This document shows positions 1 to 8,596 of a stretch of 45,812 nucleotides of DNA, one piece after another. The notes below the pieces were generated by a model, which did not search any database, was not told where the DNA came from, and saw only the letters and a program-made list of their open reading frames with translations. Source of the DNA: Candidatus Villigracilis saccharophilus (lineage in GTDB: Bacteria > Chloroflexota > Anaerolineae > Anaerolineales > Villigracilaceae). The stretch lies in NCBI GenBank assembly GCA_016709305.1, contig JADJNA010000035.1, positions 1 to 45,812 on the forward strand, in the 5' to 3' direction. Both the position numbers and the translations under genes were made by a program. Position 1 is the stretch's first letter. Each line of letters opens with the position of its first letter.

Positions 1-618
1 GCGGCATTGATCACCCGCAAGAACGATCTGTGGGCTTATGCCGGCGGACTTTCACAAGATGCCGCAAAAGAAGTTGCCCAAACCGTCACCCGCAATTGGG
101 ATGGACAAAAAGGCTCTGACCTGCTGCGTTTCATCCGCCTTGAAAGCACGAAAGCCGAGCACATGTTGTACGCCACCCGCCTGACGACGGACACCGTGCT
201 TGCCCTTGTTTTCGAAGCTGAGACACCCTTTAGCACCATTCGCGGACAGGCCAACCAACTCGTTAGCGATTTTAGTTCAGATCGTCCAGAAGCCCAAAAA
301 CAGGCCACCCCTTCTCCAATCAAGCCTGCGATCGACCGATCCGGCAATCCGGAAGATGATGATGGAAGCGGCGATGATTCTCTCAATATCGCCTCCATTT
401 CACAGATCCTCACCAACGTACCAAGTCCAAATCCACAGCCTGCGTCTGCGCGCAAGCAGGAAAAAATCGACCCCAACGAAACGCGCGTTGCTTCCCAGCT
501 TTCAAACGCATCGGTATTCAACCGCGAAGCATCCCCTTCCATCCCATTGAGCCAACTGATCACTAAGGATCAGTCTCAAATTCCAGATCAGACCATCCAA
601 TCGCCAACATCATTTTAA
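1..618 (+). pseudogene. Roadblock/LC7-like N-terminal part of a fusion gene (5' truncated, ends at a frameshift)
   Basis: The frame is open from base 1, so the true start lies upstream of the window. Residues 1 to about 95 read as a compact alpha/beta domain with the pattern LITRKNDLWAYAGGL, then a helix, then LLRFIRLES, MLYATRLT and VLALVFEAETPF. This is the layout of roadblock/LC7 (Longin-like) regulatory domains, which act by dimerising with small GTPases or signalling partners. A low-complexity linker rich in Pro, Ser and Gln follows. The frame stops at TAA 616-618 directly after a TTTT run. The +1 frame continues with the same Pro/Gln-rich composition into the IS200-like part at 620-1168, so I read both as one gene broken by a single base. 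The assignment to roadblock rests on pattern only. It could be a real pseudogene, a sequencing indel or, less likely, a recoded gene. Confidence 0.55.
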
Positions 619-619
619 C

Positions 620-1168
620 GAAACACCCTCGCAGCCCAAACAGCGTCCGGAAACCCCAGTTGCAAGACCTGTTCCCGGCAGCCTGGAGGTTACACGCGAG
701 AGCCCGACAACAGAGGCTGTTCGTAAACTTGTGGTCGAGCCCGCCACAGCCGGGATGTATCACATCAATTACGCGTGTTTATTGATACCGCGTTTTTCAG
801 CGCATTACATTACAGGTGATCTGGCGGAACGATTGGGCGAATGGCTTCCGAACATTTGCATTGCCTTCGGCTGGCGACTGGAGTATCTCGCGGTACGGCC
901 CGAGTATTTGCAATGGGTCGCGAACGTTCAACCCAACACATCACCCGGCTACCTCATGCGCATTATGCGCCAGCAAACTTCTGAAAAAATCTTCAGCGAA
1001 ATCATCCGCTTAAAGAGGGAGAATCCGTCCGGCGATTTTTGGGCGCCCGGCTATCTCATTATGAGCGGCACACAACCCCACCCGACACAACTGGTTCGAG
1101 ACTATATCCATCAAACCCGCATGCGGCAGGGTCAGGAAGCATCCCCCCCCCAACGCGTACGCAACTAA
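620..1168 (+). pseudogene. IS200/IS605 TnpA-like domain without HUH histidines, C-terminal part of the fusion gene
   Basis: Continuation of the preceding gene in the +1 frame. After the linker, the segment beginning MYHINYACLLIPRF aligns by eye with Y1 transposases (TnpA of IS200/IS605): an opening YHI strand, a helix, the strand WRLEYLAVRPEYLQWVANV, a helix pair, then FWAPGYLIMSG and VRDYIHQTR. In active enzymes the central strand carries the HUH pair as DHxH. Here that place reads EYLQ, so both metal-binding histidines are absent. The tyrosine in RDYI, which matches the nucleophile position, is kept. This suggests a domesticated, catalytically dead transposase fold used for DNA or RNA binding. 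No insertion-sequence ends flank it, and polA follows after a terminator. It ends in a C9 run shortly before the stop. A plain transposase remnant is the alternative, but the upstream fused domain argues against it. Confidence 0.55.
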
Positions 1169-1181
1169 AGCAAAAACGGAA

Positions 1182-1219
1182 AAAGCGCAGAGTATAATCA
1201 ACTCTGCGCTTTATTTATT
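1182..1219 (+). terminator. Rho-independent-type terminator after the fusion gene
   Basis: Perfect 12-bp inverted repeat: AAAGCGCAGAGT at 1182-1193 and its complement at 1201-1212, with a 7-base loop. A T-rich tail (ATTTATT) follows. It sits 13 bases after the stop codon of the upstream gene and before polA. Confidence 0.8.
1193..1198 (+). promoter_or_regulatory. Candidate -10 box for polA inside the terminator loop
   Basis: A perfect TATAAT lies at the tip of the hairpin, about 48 bases before the polA ATG. No good -35 box is visible at normal spacing, so this is a weak promoter call from one hexamer. If it is real, terminator and promoter share the same bases. Confidence 0.3.
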
Positions 1220-1245
1220 CCTAAGTTGGAAGTCGATAAACCATT

Positions 1246-4062
1246 ATGCCACCTACACTTTACTTAATTGACGGACATGCTCTTGCCTATCGTATGTATT
1301 TTGCCCTGACCGCAGGCGCAGGCAGCCAGCGTTGGCAAAACTCCAAAGGTGAACCCACTGCGGGGATCTATGGCTTTGCGCGCGAACTGGTTCGCATTTT
1401 GGAACAGGAAAAACCAGAATACCTTGCTGTGGCTTTCGATGTGGGGAAAACCTTTCGCGATGAAATATTTCCTGAATATAAGGGAACACGCGAAAAAATG
1501 CCGGACGATCTCCGCCCGCAGATCGAGCGTATCCGTCAAATGGTGGATGCATTCAACATTCCACGCCTTGAAAAGGAAGGCTTTGAAGCGGACGATGTAC
1601 TTGGTTCCGCTGCGAGGATCGCCGCCGAACAGGGTCTGGGTGTAAAGATCATCACTGGTGACAGAGACCTCCTGCAGCTTGTCAATGAACGCACCTCAGT
1701 CTATCTCGCAGGAGATGACCAGACCTACATCACAGATGCGGATGTAATCAAGAAATTAGGCGTCCGCGCAGATCAGGTAGTGGATTACAAAGCCATCGTC
1801 GGAGATACATCCGATAATATTCCCGGCGTAAAAGGCGTGGGGGAAAAGACCGCGATCACCCTGCTTGAAAAATTCGGCACACTCAACGCGATCTATGCCA
1901 ACCTTGATCAGGTGGAAAACCGCTGGAGAGGCAAACTCGAGTCGAGCAGGGAATCCGCATATATGAGCTATGAGCTTGCGCGGATCCACACGGACTTGAA
2001 AATCGACCTTGATCTCGAACACGCAAAAATCACTTCTTTTGACCCGTCTGCCCTCGAGGTATTTTTCACCGAAATGGAATTCCGCACACTGCTGGCCAAA
2101 GTCCCGGCCATTAGCGGAGGAGTTGCTGTCTCTTCTGTTCCATCCGAAATTGCAGTTAAATCTACGAAGACAAAAAGCGGACAGTTATCCATGTTCGTGA
2201 ATGAACCTCAGGTTGTACATGCCGCCACGCTCCAGGCATCGAACATCGAAGTCACCATTGTAGATACATCAGACAAGCTAAAAGAGTTGACTGCAGCACT
2301 GGCAAAGGCAAGCATTATTTCATTTGATACGGAAACAACCTCCACGGAAGAAATGCAAGCTGAGATGGTTGGCATCTCGCTGGCGATCGAAGAAGGATTT
2401 GCGTATTACATTCCCGTCGGTCATACATCAGGAAATAACCTACCCGTTAAGGATGTGCTTGCCGCGCTAACACCGTCCATGACGGATGAAAAGATCGGCA
2501 AGGTGGCACACAACGCGAAATATGATTACATCATCCTCGCGCGCCATGGACTCACGATCACACCATTAACCTTTGACACGATGCTGGCCGAATTCATTGT
2601 TGACCCGTCTTCGCGCAACCTTGGTTTAAAGAATCTCGCATTCGCCCGTCTCGGCGAAGAGATGACTCATATCGAAGAACTGATCGGCAAAGGCAAGAAG
2701 CAGATCAGCATGGCGGATGTTTCCATTGAGTCCGTCGCGCCGTATGCCGGGGCAGATGCGGAGAGAACACTGCGCCTGATGCCCATCATGCAAAAAGAAT
2801 TGGAAAGAGTGAACGGCACAAATCTACTTGCGGAAATAGACCTGCCGCTCACACCTGTGCTGGCAGATATGGAGATGACGGGAGCTTTGATCGACACCAA
2901 ATTCTTCGCTGAAATGTCTGTAGAACTGGCGATTCGTTTGGCAGAGATCGAAAAGGAAATTTATCAACTGGCCGGCAAGGCTTTCAATATCAATTCCCCT
3001 CAGCAGCTTTCGGATGTGCTGTTCAATCATTTGCGTCTTGAGCCGCCGGACAAGGGCCGCAAGACCGCAACGGGTTTTTATTCAACATCAGCGGATGTAC
3101 TGGAAATGTTGAGGGACAAGCATCCGATCCTGGAATGGATCCTCGAAAACAGAGAACTAGCCAAACTCAAATCAACCTATGTGGATGCCCTGCCGGCAGT
3201 AGTGGATTCAAACACCGGCCGCGTACACACCTCGTACAGTCAGATCGGAGCCGTGACCGGTCGCCTTTCATCGAATAATCCAAACCTGCAAAATATTCCC
3301 ATCCGCACTGAAACAGGAAGACGGGTGCGCAATGGATTTATCGCCGACCAAGGCAATGTGCTGCTTTCGGTGGACTATTCACAAATTGAACTGCGCATCG
3401 TGGCTCACATGGCGGAGGATGAAGCCATGTTAAAAGCCTTCCGCGCGGGCGAAGATATCCACGCTACAACCGCCGCCGCGATCTATGATATTGAATTGGA
3501 TCAGGTGACCAAGGAGATGCGCCGCCACGCGAAAGCCATCAACTTCGGGCTGATCTACGGCATGTCGGCCTTCGGGCTCACCCGCTCTACTGAATTAACA
3601 TTGGCAGAGGCAGACGCTTTCGTTAAAGCGTATTTTACAAAGTTCCCGGGTGTCAAAAAATATCTCGATGGAATGAGAAGGCGGGCTGCAGAGATCGGTT
3701 ATGTGGAAACCCTGCTTGGACGCAAACGATATTTCCCGGCGCTGCAAAGCAAGATCAATGTCCAGATGAAGAACCGCGAAGAACGCGAAGCCATCAATGC
3801 TCCCATTCAAGGCACCGCAGCGGATATTATGAAACTCGCGATGCTGAAGATCCCATCCGCATTAAAGGCTGCCGGCTTGAGTGGCAAAATGCTTTTACAA
3901 GTTCATGACGAACTCGTGCTGGAATGTCCAGAAAATGAAATGCAAAAGACCGCGCGGGTCGTTCAGGAAACCATGGCAAATGCCTACCCGATGAGTATCC
4001 CCCTCGAAACGGAAGCCAGAGCGGGCATAAGCTGGGGCGGGATGACCGTACTTAAGTCATAG
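1246..4062 (+). CDS. polA: DNA polymerase I
   Basis: Replicative repair polymerase of 938 residues, the usual length for a three-domain PolA. It removes RNA primers and fills gaps. Residues 1 to about 290 form the 5'-3' exonuclease (YLIDGHALAYR, EADDVLG, ITGDRDLLQL, DNIPGVKGVGEKTA). Residues about 330 to 520 are the 3'-5' proofreading domain, and it looks active: FDTETT with D361 and E363, HNAKYD, and YAGADAERT. The polymerase domain has motif A (SVDYSQIELRI, D710), motif B (RRHAKAINFGLIYG) and motif C (QVHDEL, D888). The start ATG is chosen because MPPTLYLIDGHALAYR matches the family N-terminus. The ribosome site is weak (a GGAAG 15 bases upstream). It stands alone between a terminator and the promoter of the next gene. 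Confidence 0.97.
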   Translation: MPPTLYLIDGHALAYRMYFALTAGAGSQRWQNSKGEPTAGIYGFARELVRILEQEKPEYLAVAFDVGKTFRDEIFPEYKGTREKMPDDLRPQIERIRQMVDAFNIPRLEKEGFEADDVLGSAARIAAEQGLGVKIITGDRDLLQLVNERTSVYLAGDDQTYITDADVIKKLGVRADQVVDYKAIVGDTSDNIPGVKGVGEKTAITLLEKFGTLNAIYANLDQVENRWRGKLESSRESAYMSYELARIHTDLKIDLDLEHAKITSFDPSALEVFFTEMEFRTLLAKVPAISGGVAVSSVPSEIAVKSTKTKSGQLSMFVNEPQVVHAATLQASNIEVTIVDTSDKLKELTAALAKASIISFDTETTSTEEMQAEMVGISLAIEEGFAYYIPVGHTSGNNLPVKDVLAALTPSMTDEKIGKVAHNAKYDYIILARHGLTITPLTFDTMLAEFIVDPSSRNLGLKNLAFARLGEEMTHIEELIGKGKKQISMADVSIESVAPYAGADAERTLRLMPIMQKELERVNGTNLLAEIDLPLTPVLADMEMTGALIDTKFFAEMSVELAIRLAEIEKEIYQLAGKAFNINSPQQLSDVLFNHLRLEPPDKGRKTATGFYSTSADVLEMLRDKHPILEWILENRELAKLKSTYVDALPAVVDSNTGRVHTSYSQIGAVTGRLSSNNPNLQNIPIRTETGRRVRNGFIADQGNVLLSVDYSQIELRIVAHMAEDEAMLKAFRAGEDIHATTAAAIYDIELDQVTKEMRRHAKAINFGLIYGMSAFGLTRSTELTLAEADAFVKAYFTKFPGVKKYLDGMRRRAAEIGYVETLLGRKRYFPALQSKINVQMKNREEREAINAPIQGTAADIMKLAMLKIPSALKAAGLSGKMLLQVHDELVLECPENEMQKTARVVQETMANAYPMSIPLETEARAGISWGGMTVLKS

Positions 4063-4088
4063 GCAGACCATCTACTTTCATACAAGGT

Positions 4089-4094
4089 TATAAT
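4089..4094 (+). promoter_or_regulatory. Candidate -10 box before the TPR gene
   Basis: A perfect TATAAT lies about 50 bases before the ATG at 4144, in the short gap after polA. No clear -35 box is seen. It suggests the TPR gene has its own promoter and is not only read through from polA. Confidence 0.35.
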
Positions 4095-4143
4095 TGCAGA
4101 ATAAACCATAAATCACCGCATCAGCGAAAGTGGACTCGACAAT

Positions 4144-6459
4144 ATGCCCGGACGAGAAGATGTTTTTCAAAAAGCAATGAATGACGGCCATTCTGCGGCC
4201 TGGGATCGGGAATGGGATAAAGCCTGTGCCGCGTATCGTCACGCATTGGAGGAATTCCCCGACCATCCCAAAGCCTTGAACAGCCTTGGGCTTGGTCTAT
4301 ATCAACTTGGCCGGATTGAAGATGCCCTGGTAATTTACAAGACAGTGTCACACATCACAACTGACGATCCGGTGCCAATGGAAAAGATCGCCCAACTTTC
4401 CGAGCGCCTTGGCGACCTGAAAACAGCCATGGACGCGGCCCTGCGCGCCGGGGATCTCTTTCTCAAACAACGCGACACAGATAAGGCGCTTGAGAATTGG
4501 GTGCGCATCACCAATTTAAATCCTGAACACGCCATCGCACACTCACGTCTTGCCCAAGTCCATGAACGGCTTGGCCACACCCAGCAAGCCGTCGTTGAAT
4601 ATCTGGCAATTGCCAGTATCATTCAACGCGCCGGCAATGCCGAAAAATCAAAAGAGATGGTCGATAAGGCCCTTTCCCTTTCCCCAAACAGCGCTGAAGC
4701 AAGACAGGCGCTGACGTTGCTAAAAACGGGACAATTGCTCCCCAAGCCCTTGCGTGGCAAAGGCGGAACTGGCCCGATCCGCATGGCTCAGGTGAAAAAT
4801 TTACAGCTGCCCGCTGATGCGCGGCCCGCCTCCGGGCTGGACCCGATCGCTGAGGCGAGACAAAAAGCATTGACTCAACTGGCAGAGCTCCTCTTCGAAT
4901 ATTCGGATGACAGCCCATCCGCCCAGGAACGCCGCGGCCTTTCCTCCATCATAAAAGGCACTGGCAAGCTTTCGATGCAGCAATCTGAACAAACAAAAGT
5001 CGTTCTGCATCTGAGTCAGACCATTGACGCCCAAAGCAAAGGCAACGAGTCCCTTGCCGCCGAAGAAATGGAAGCCGCGTTGGAAGCGGGATTTAAACAT
5101 CCATCCCTGTATTACACGCTTGGCCTATTGCGCTATAAAGGCGATCGTCTAGAGAGCGCGCAAAGATTTTTACAAAACTCCATTAAACATAACGATTACG
5201 GGCTGGGCACGCGCCTGCTTTTGGGGAAACTGCTTGTAAAAAAATCCCGTTTTTCCGAAGCGGCGATCGAATATCTCGAAGCGTTGAAGCTGGCTGATTC
5301 GATGACCGTTCCCGCTGACAAGGCGGATGAGATCCGCCAGCAATACGAACCCCTGATCGAAGCACAACAAAGTCAGCAGGATGAAACTATTCTGCGCAAA
5401 GTATGTGACAACATCAACGGTCTGCTCATGCGCCCCGACTGGCGGGAACAACTCCACAAGACACGCGAACAAATGCCCAAAGTGGATGGCGAAATGGTCT
5501 CCACACTTGCAGATGTGATCCTGCAAGCGCAGTCCAGTTCAGTGATCGAATCCATGAATCGAATCAACCAGCTGGCGCGCATGGGGATTTTACGTGTCGC
5601 CATGGATGAAGCCTACGACGCCATTCAACACGCGCCGACATATCTGCCGCTACACACGCTCATGGGCGAATTACTGGAACAGGAAGGTCGTCATGCAGAT
5701 GCGATCTCAAAATTCAGCGTCGTGTCACATTCATACAGCGTACGCGGCGAAGTATTGCAAGCGACAAAGCTACTGCGCCGCATCATTCAGCTTTCTCCGA
5801 TGGATATCGGAGCGCACAATCGCCTCATCGATCAGCTGATCGCACGCGGACAAACAGATGATGCAGTTCACGAATATCTTGAACTGGCCGGCATCTTTAA
5901 TCGCCTCGCTGAATTGGACCTGGCCCGCAAAACATACACCACCGCGCTACGTCTGGTGCAACAAGGGAATGCCAACCGCAATTGGAACGCGCATATCCTG
6001 CAGCGCATGGCCGATATTGACCTGCAAAGACTGGATTGGAAGCAAGCTTTGCGCGTTTTCGAACAGATCCGCACACTCGAACCAGACGATGACGCTGTCC
6101 GAAGGCAGCTGGTCGATCTCAACTTGCGCATGGCTCAACCCGAAAAAGCCATGAACGAATTGGAAAATTACATCAGCCACCTTGAAAGTTCGGGCAAGAA
6201 TAATATCGCGATCGCCTTCATAGAAGATCTGATCAGAGACCATAGCGAACAATCGCTCCTAAAGCGCGCGCTAGCCGCCCAACTTCATCATTCCGGCCGC
6301 ACCGAAGAAGCCATCTCCATGCTCGATATTCTGGGTGAAGCCCTGATGCAATCCGGAAATAAAAAACAGGCATTGGAGGTGATCAACCAGATCATCTTGA
6401 TGAATCCTCCCACCGTGAATGAGTATCGTCAATTGTTGACCCAAATGCAAAACAGTTAG
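4144..6459 (+). CDS. Large tetratricopeptide-repeat protein
   Basis: 771 residues made almost wholly of helical TPR units. Clear ones are near the N-terminus (WDKACAAYRHALEEFPDHPKAL, then LGLYQLGRIEDALVIYKTV, DTDKALENWVRITNLNPEHA, LGHTQQAVVEYLAIA). Another group is in the C-terminal half (HADAISKFSVVSHSY, LDLARKTYTTALRLV, LDWKQALRVFEQIRTLEPDD, PEKAMNELENYI, KKQALEVINQIILMNPP). A Pro/Gly/Lys-rich linker near residues 200 to 230 separates an N-terminal block from the rest. There is no signal peptide or membrane segment, so it is probably a cytoplasmic scaffold for protein-protein contacts. No catalytic domain is recognised and no partner can be named. It stands as a single gene between polA and ctaA, with its own terminator downstream. 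Confidence 0.85.
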   Translation: MPGREDVFQKAMNDGHSAAWDREWDKACAAYRHALEEFPDHPKALNSLGLGLYQLGRIEDALVIYKTVSHITTDDPVPMEKIAQLSERLGDLKTAMDAALRAGDLFLKQRDTDKALENWVRITNLNPEHAIAHSRLAQVHERLGHTQQAVVEYLAIASIIQRAGNAEKSKEMVDKALSLSPNSAEARQALTLLKTGQLLPKPLRGKGGTGPIRMAQVKNLQLPADARPASGLDPIAEARQKALTQLAELLFEYSDDSPSAQERRGLSSIIKGTGKLSMQQSEQTKVVLHLSQTIDAQSKGNESLAAEEMEAALEAGFKHPSLYYTLGLLRYKGDRLESAQRFLQNSIKHNDYGLGTRLLLGKLLVKKSRFSEAAIEYLEALKLADSMTVPADKADEIRQQYEPLIEAQQSQQDETILRKVCDNINGLLMRPDWREQLHKTREQMPKVDGEMVSTLADVILQAQSSSVIESMNRINQLARMGILRVAMDEAYDAIQHAPTYLPLHTLMGELLEQEGRHADAISKFSVVSHSYSVRGEVLQATKLLRRIIQLSPMDIGAHNRLIDQLIARGQTDDAVHEYLELAGIFNRLAELDLARKTYTTALRLVQQGNANRNWNAHILQRMADIDLQRLDWKQALRVFEQIRTLEPDDDAVRRQLVDLNLRMAQPEKAMNELENYISHLESSGKNNIAIAFIEDLIRDHSEQSLLKRALAAQLHHSGRTEEAISMLDILGEALMQSGNKKQALEVINQIILMNPPTVNEYRQLLTQMQNS

Positions 6460-6479
6460 TTTCTAAAAGATAAACCGAG

Positions 6480-6512
6480 TGCCCATCCAGTCAACGATGG
6501 GCATTTTCTTTT
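6480..6512 (+). terminator. Rho-independent terminator after the TPR gene
   Basis: Perfect 8-bp stem TGCCCATC (6480-6487) and GATGGGCA (6496-6503), 8-base loop, then TTTTCTTTT. It begins 20 bases after the stop codon. Confidence 0.85.
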
Positions 6513-6582
6513 ACCCTTTCGCGCAAAGCTCATCCCTGATTCTGTTCCTTTTTAGAAGTTTCCAAGCCACAATAGATACACA

Positions 6583-6591
6583 TGCTATAAT
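6583..6591 (+). promoter_or_regulatory. Extended -10 promoter for ctaA
   Basis: TGCTATAAT is a perfect extended -10 element (TGn plus TATAAT), 30 bases before the ctaA ATG. Extended -10 promoters can work without a strong -35 box, and none is evident here. Confidence 0.5.
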
Positions 6592-6621
6592 TCCACCCGG
6601 GCTCAAATTCGGAGAAACAAT

Positions 6622-7650
6622 ATGCCAAAAACTGTAAACAACGCCGTGATGAAATGGTTGTTAATTTTCGCCTTCATTGTGGCGTTTCTTGTCGTCTTTG
6701 GGGGATTTGTCCGGCTCACACGTTCTGGTCTGTCCATCGTGGAGTGGAATCCCATCAGCGGAGTCATGCCGCCCATCGGGCAGCATGCCTGGGAAGAGGA
6801 ATTCGCCAAATATCAACTCTCACCAGAATACCTGAAGATCAACACTAGCATGACATTACCTGAGTACAAGTTCATCTTCTACATGGAATGGTTCCATCGA
6901 ATCGTTGCCCGTCTTGCCGGGTTAGTCTATGCCATCCCGGTTTTCTATTTTCTGCTAAAGAAAACCATTCCATTGAAGGAGTTTGGGATTTACTTTGTGA
7001 TGGGATTACTTTTCATCAGTCAGGCACTCATGGGATGGATCATGGTCTCGAGCGGATTGGTCGACCGACCGGCTGTCAGTCATTTTTCATTAACCACCCA
7101 CCTGCTCCTGGCGATAACGCTGCTTGGTTTCAGCCTGTGGACCGCACTGGGTCACAAATACGGATTCCCCGACACCAACAAAAAGCAGAAATGGTCTTTG
7201 CCGTCAAAATTAGCAGTTTTTTCAATGGTTCTGCTCGTTATTCAGATCAGCTATGGAGGTATGACAGCAGGGCTAAAGGCAGGCCATGTTTCGGATAGCT
7301 GGCCGCTTATGTTCGGAAAATGGATCCCTCCAAATCTATTCAACACATGGATCGATCTGTTTGAAACTCCCCAGACCATTGTATTCATTCACCGCTGGCT
7401 GGCCTGGCTGGGATTGATTGCCGTGCCGCTTGTGTATTATTTCATCAAGAATCAGAATTACCCGCAGGATATACAGAAGGGGATGCGCTGGTTAATTGGC
7501 ATAGTTGTTCTGCAGATCACGCTTGGGGTTTTAACAATTCTCTCCTATGTTAACATTGTCATAGCATTGACCCACCAGGCAAATGCACTGTTGTTGTTTT
7601 CACTGGCGGTGTATTTCATCCATCGATTCCGGGCATTGGATCGCAAATAA
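6622..7650 (+). CDS. ctaA: Heme A synthase (CtaA/COX15 family)
   Basis: 342-residue polytopic membrane protein that oxidises the C8 methyl group of heme O to a formyl group, giving heme A for aa3-type cytochrome oxidases. The signature block after the first membrane helix, GGFVRLTRSGLSIVEWNP, is typical of the COX15-like (type 2) branch. Next come the family helix motif EWFHRIVARLAGLVY with its heme-ligand histidine, and further histidines in SHFSLTTHLLLA, FIHRWLAWLG and LTHQANALL. About eight membrane helices can be drawn. The ATG is preceded by CGGAG about eight bases upstream. The gene is monocistronic, with no ctaB or oxidase genes beside it here. Its presence implies an oxygen-respiring or oxygen-tolerant host. 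Confidence 0.93.
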   Translation: MPKTVNNAVMKWLLIFAFIVAFLVVFGGFVRLTRSGLSIVEWNPISGVMPPIGQHAWEEEFAKYQLSPEYLKINTSMTLPEYKFIFYMEWFHRIVARLAGLVYAIPVFYFLLKKTIPLKEFGIYFVMGLLFISQALMGWIMVSSGLVDRPAVSHFSLTTHLLLAITLLGFSLWTALGHKYGFPDTNKKQKWSLPSKLAVFSMVLLVIQISYGGMTAGLKAGHVSDSWPLMFGKWIPPNLFNTWIDLFETPQTIVFIHRWLAWLGLIAVPLVYYFIKNQNYPQDIQKGMRWLIGIVVLQITLGVLTILSYVNIVIALTHQANALLLFSLAVYFIHRFRALDRK

Positions 7651-7673
7651 CAAAAATTCTGAAGGGAAGAATC

Positions 7674-7708
7674 AAAAAAGGACACCGCAAAACGCCGTGT
7701 CCTTTTTT
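7674..7708. terminator. Bidirectional terminator between ctaA and the DsbA-like gene
   Basis: Perfect 12-bp stem AAAAAAGGACAC (7674-7685) and GTGTCCTTTTTT (7697-7708) around an 11-base loop. Both strands end in a T6 run, so it can stop the two convergent genes. Confidence 0.88.
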
Positions 7709-7732
7709 GATTGCGTACCGATCAGGCCAATA

Positions 7733-8506
7733 TTACTGGGGAGCGGCCGCGGCCAAAGCAGCTTCTATTTTTTCCTGGAAGACGCTAAAAGGCTGCGCGC
7801 CTTCGATCAATTCACTGACTTCCTTGCCGCTGGCATCAATATAGGTCATCAAAAATGACGGGGTTCCGCTCACACCTGCGGCGAGCGCATCCTGACCATC
7901 CTTAATAACGGCGTCCCGATACTTATTACTTGAATAACATTCTTCGTATTGATTTAAATCCAGGCCGGTCTTTTCAGCAATGAGGCTCAAGCGGCGATCG
8001 GTAAAGGAACCCACATCCTCTCCCAACACATTGGCGAAGATCATGTCGTGCATTTCCCAATACTTGCCCTGGTCACCCGCGCAATAGGCGGCTTCAGCAG
8101 CGTCCTCGGACTCGGTCAAGCCGCTATTGATATTCTGACTGACCCAGTTGCCGGTTGAACGATAGGTAAAATGCACTTTGCCGGTCGAAATGTAACTTTC
8201 CACCAGCGCAGGCTCTGTATCTATTGAAAAATTCTCGCAGAACGGGCATTGATAATCTGAGAATTCAACGATCTTGATTGGCGCATTCGGGTCGCCCATG
8301 CTGTTCATATCCGCCTGCGGACGGGGATTTGGATCAACAACAGTGACCCCTGTGACAGGTTTGACATTCGGCCAAATGATAAGGAAGGCAACAAACAATG
8401 CTCCAATCGTGATCAGGGCGATCCCAATCACACGTCCACGCTGTTCTTTTCGGCGAATTTGCTCGCGGCGAATTTGCCGCTTGCTTACATCTTTTACGTT
8501 ACTCAT
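7733..8506 (-). CDS. Membrane-anchored DsbA-family thiol-disulfide oxidoreductase
   Basis: 257 residues. A basic N-terminus (QIRREQIRRKEQRGR) is followed by one membrane helix at about residues 26 to 46, so the catalytic domain faces outside. The thioredoxin-fold domain has the active site DYQCPFCENF (C87 and C90), a DsbA-type helical insertion and the cis-proline loop GVSGTPSF. Such proteins oxidise or isomerise cysteines of exported proteins, or act with a DsbB/VKOR partner, which is not seen here. The layout matches Bacillus BdbD and mycobacterial DsbA-like proteins. The start ATG has a good AGGAG six to seven bases upstream. It ends in a bidirectional terminator. Substrates are unknown. 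Confidence 0.85.
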   Translation of the reverse strand: MSNVKDVSKRQIRREQIRRKEQRGRVIGIALITIGALFVAFLIIWPNVKPVTGVTVVDPNPRPQADMNSMGDPNAPIKIVEFSDYQCPFCENFSIDTEPALVESYISTGKVHFTYRSTGNWVSQNINSGLTESEDAAEAAYCAGDQGKYWEMHDMIFANVLGEDVGSFTDRRLSLIAEKTGLDLNQYEECYSSNKYRDAVIKDGQDALAAGVSGTPSFLMTYIDASGKEVSELIEGAQPFSVFQEKIEAALAAAAPQ

Positions 8507-8596
8507 TCTTTCTCCTCTAAATAAAATATGATGACAAAAGATTTTCCCATGCGGGCATGTTTTTGTCCAGTAAAGAGTTAATAGGTTCTTATTTTT

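Noticed and set aside
36..563. Long open frame on the minus strand opposite the first gene
   Set aside because: Composition is that of an antisense shadow (Ser/Arg/Cys-rich, no family pattern), and the plus-strand frame shows a recognisable domain.
1143..1151. C9 run near the end of the first gene as another frameshift point
   Set aside because: The frame closes 17 bases later in any case and no conserved sequence follows, so a length error here cannot be judged.
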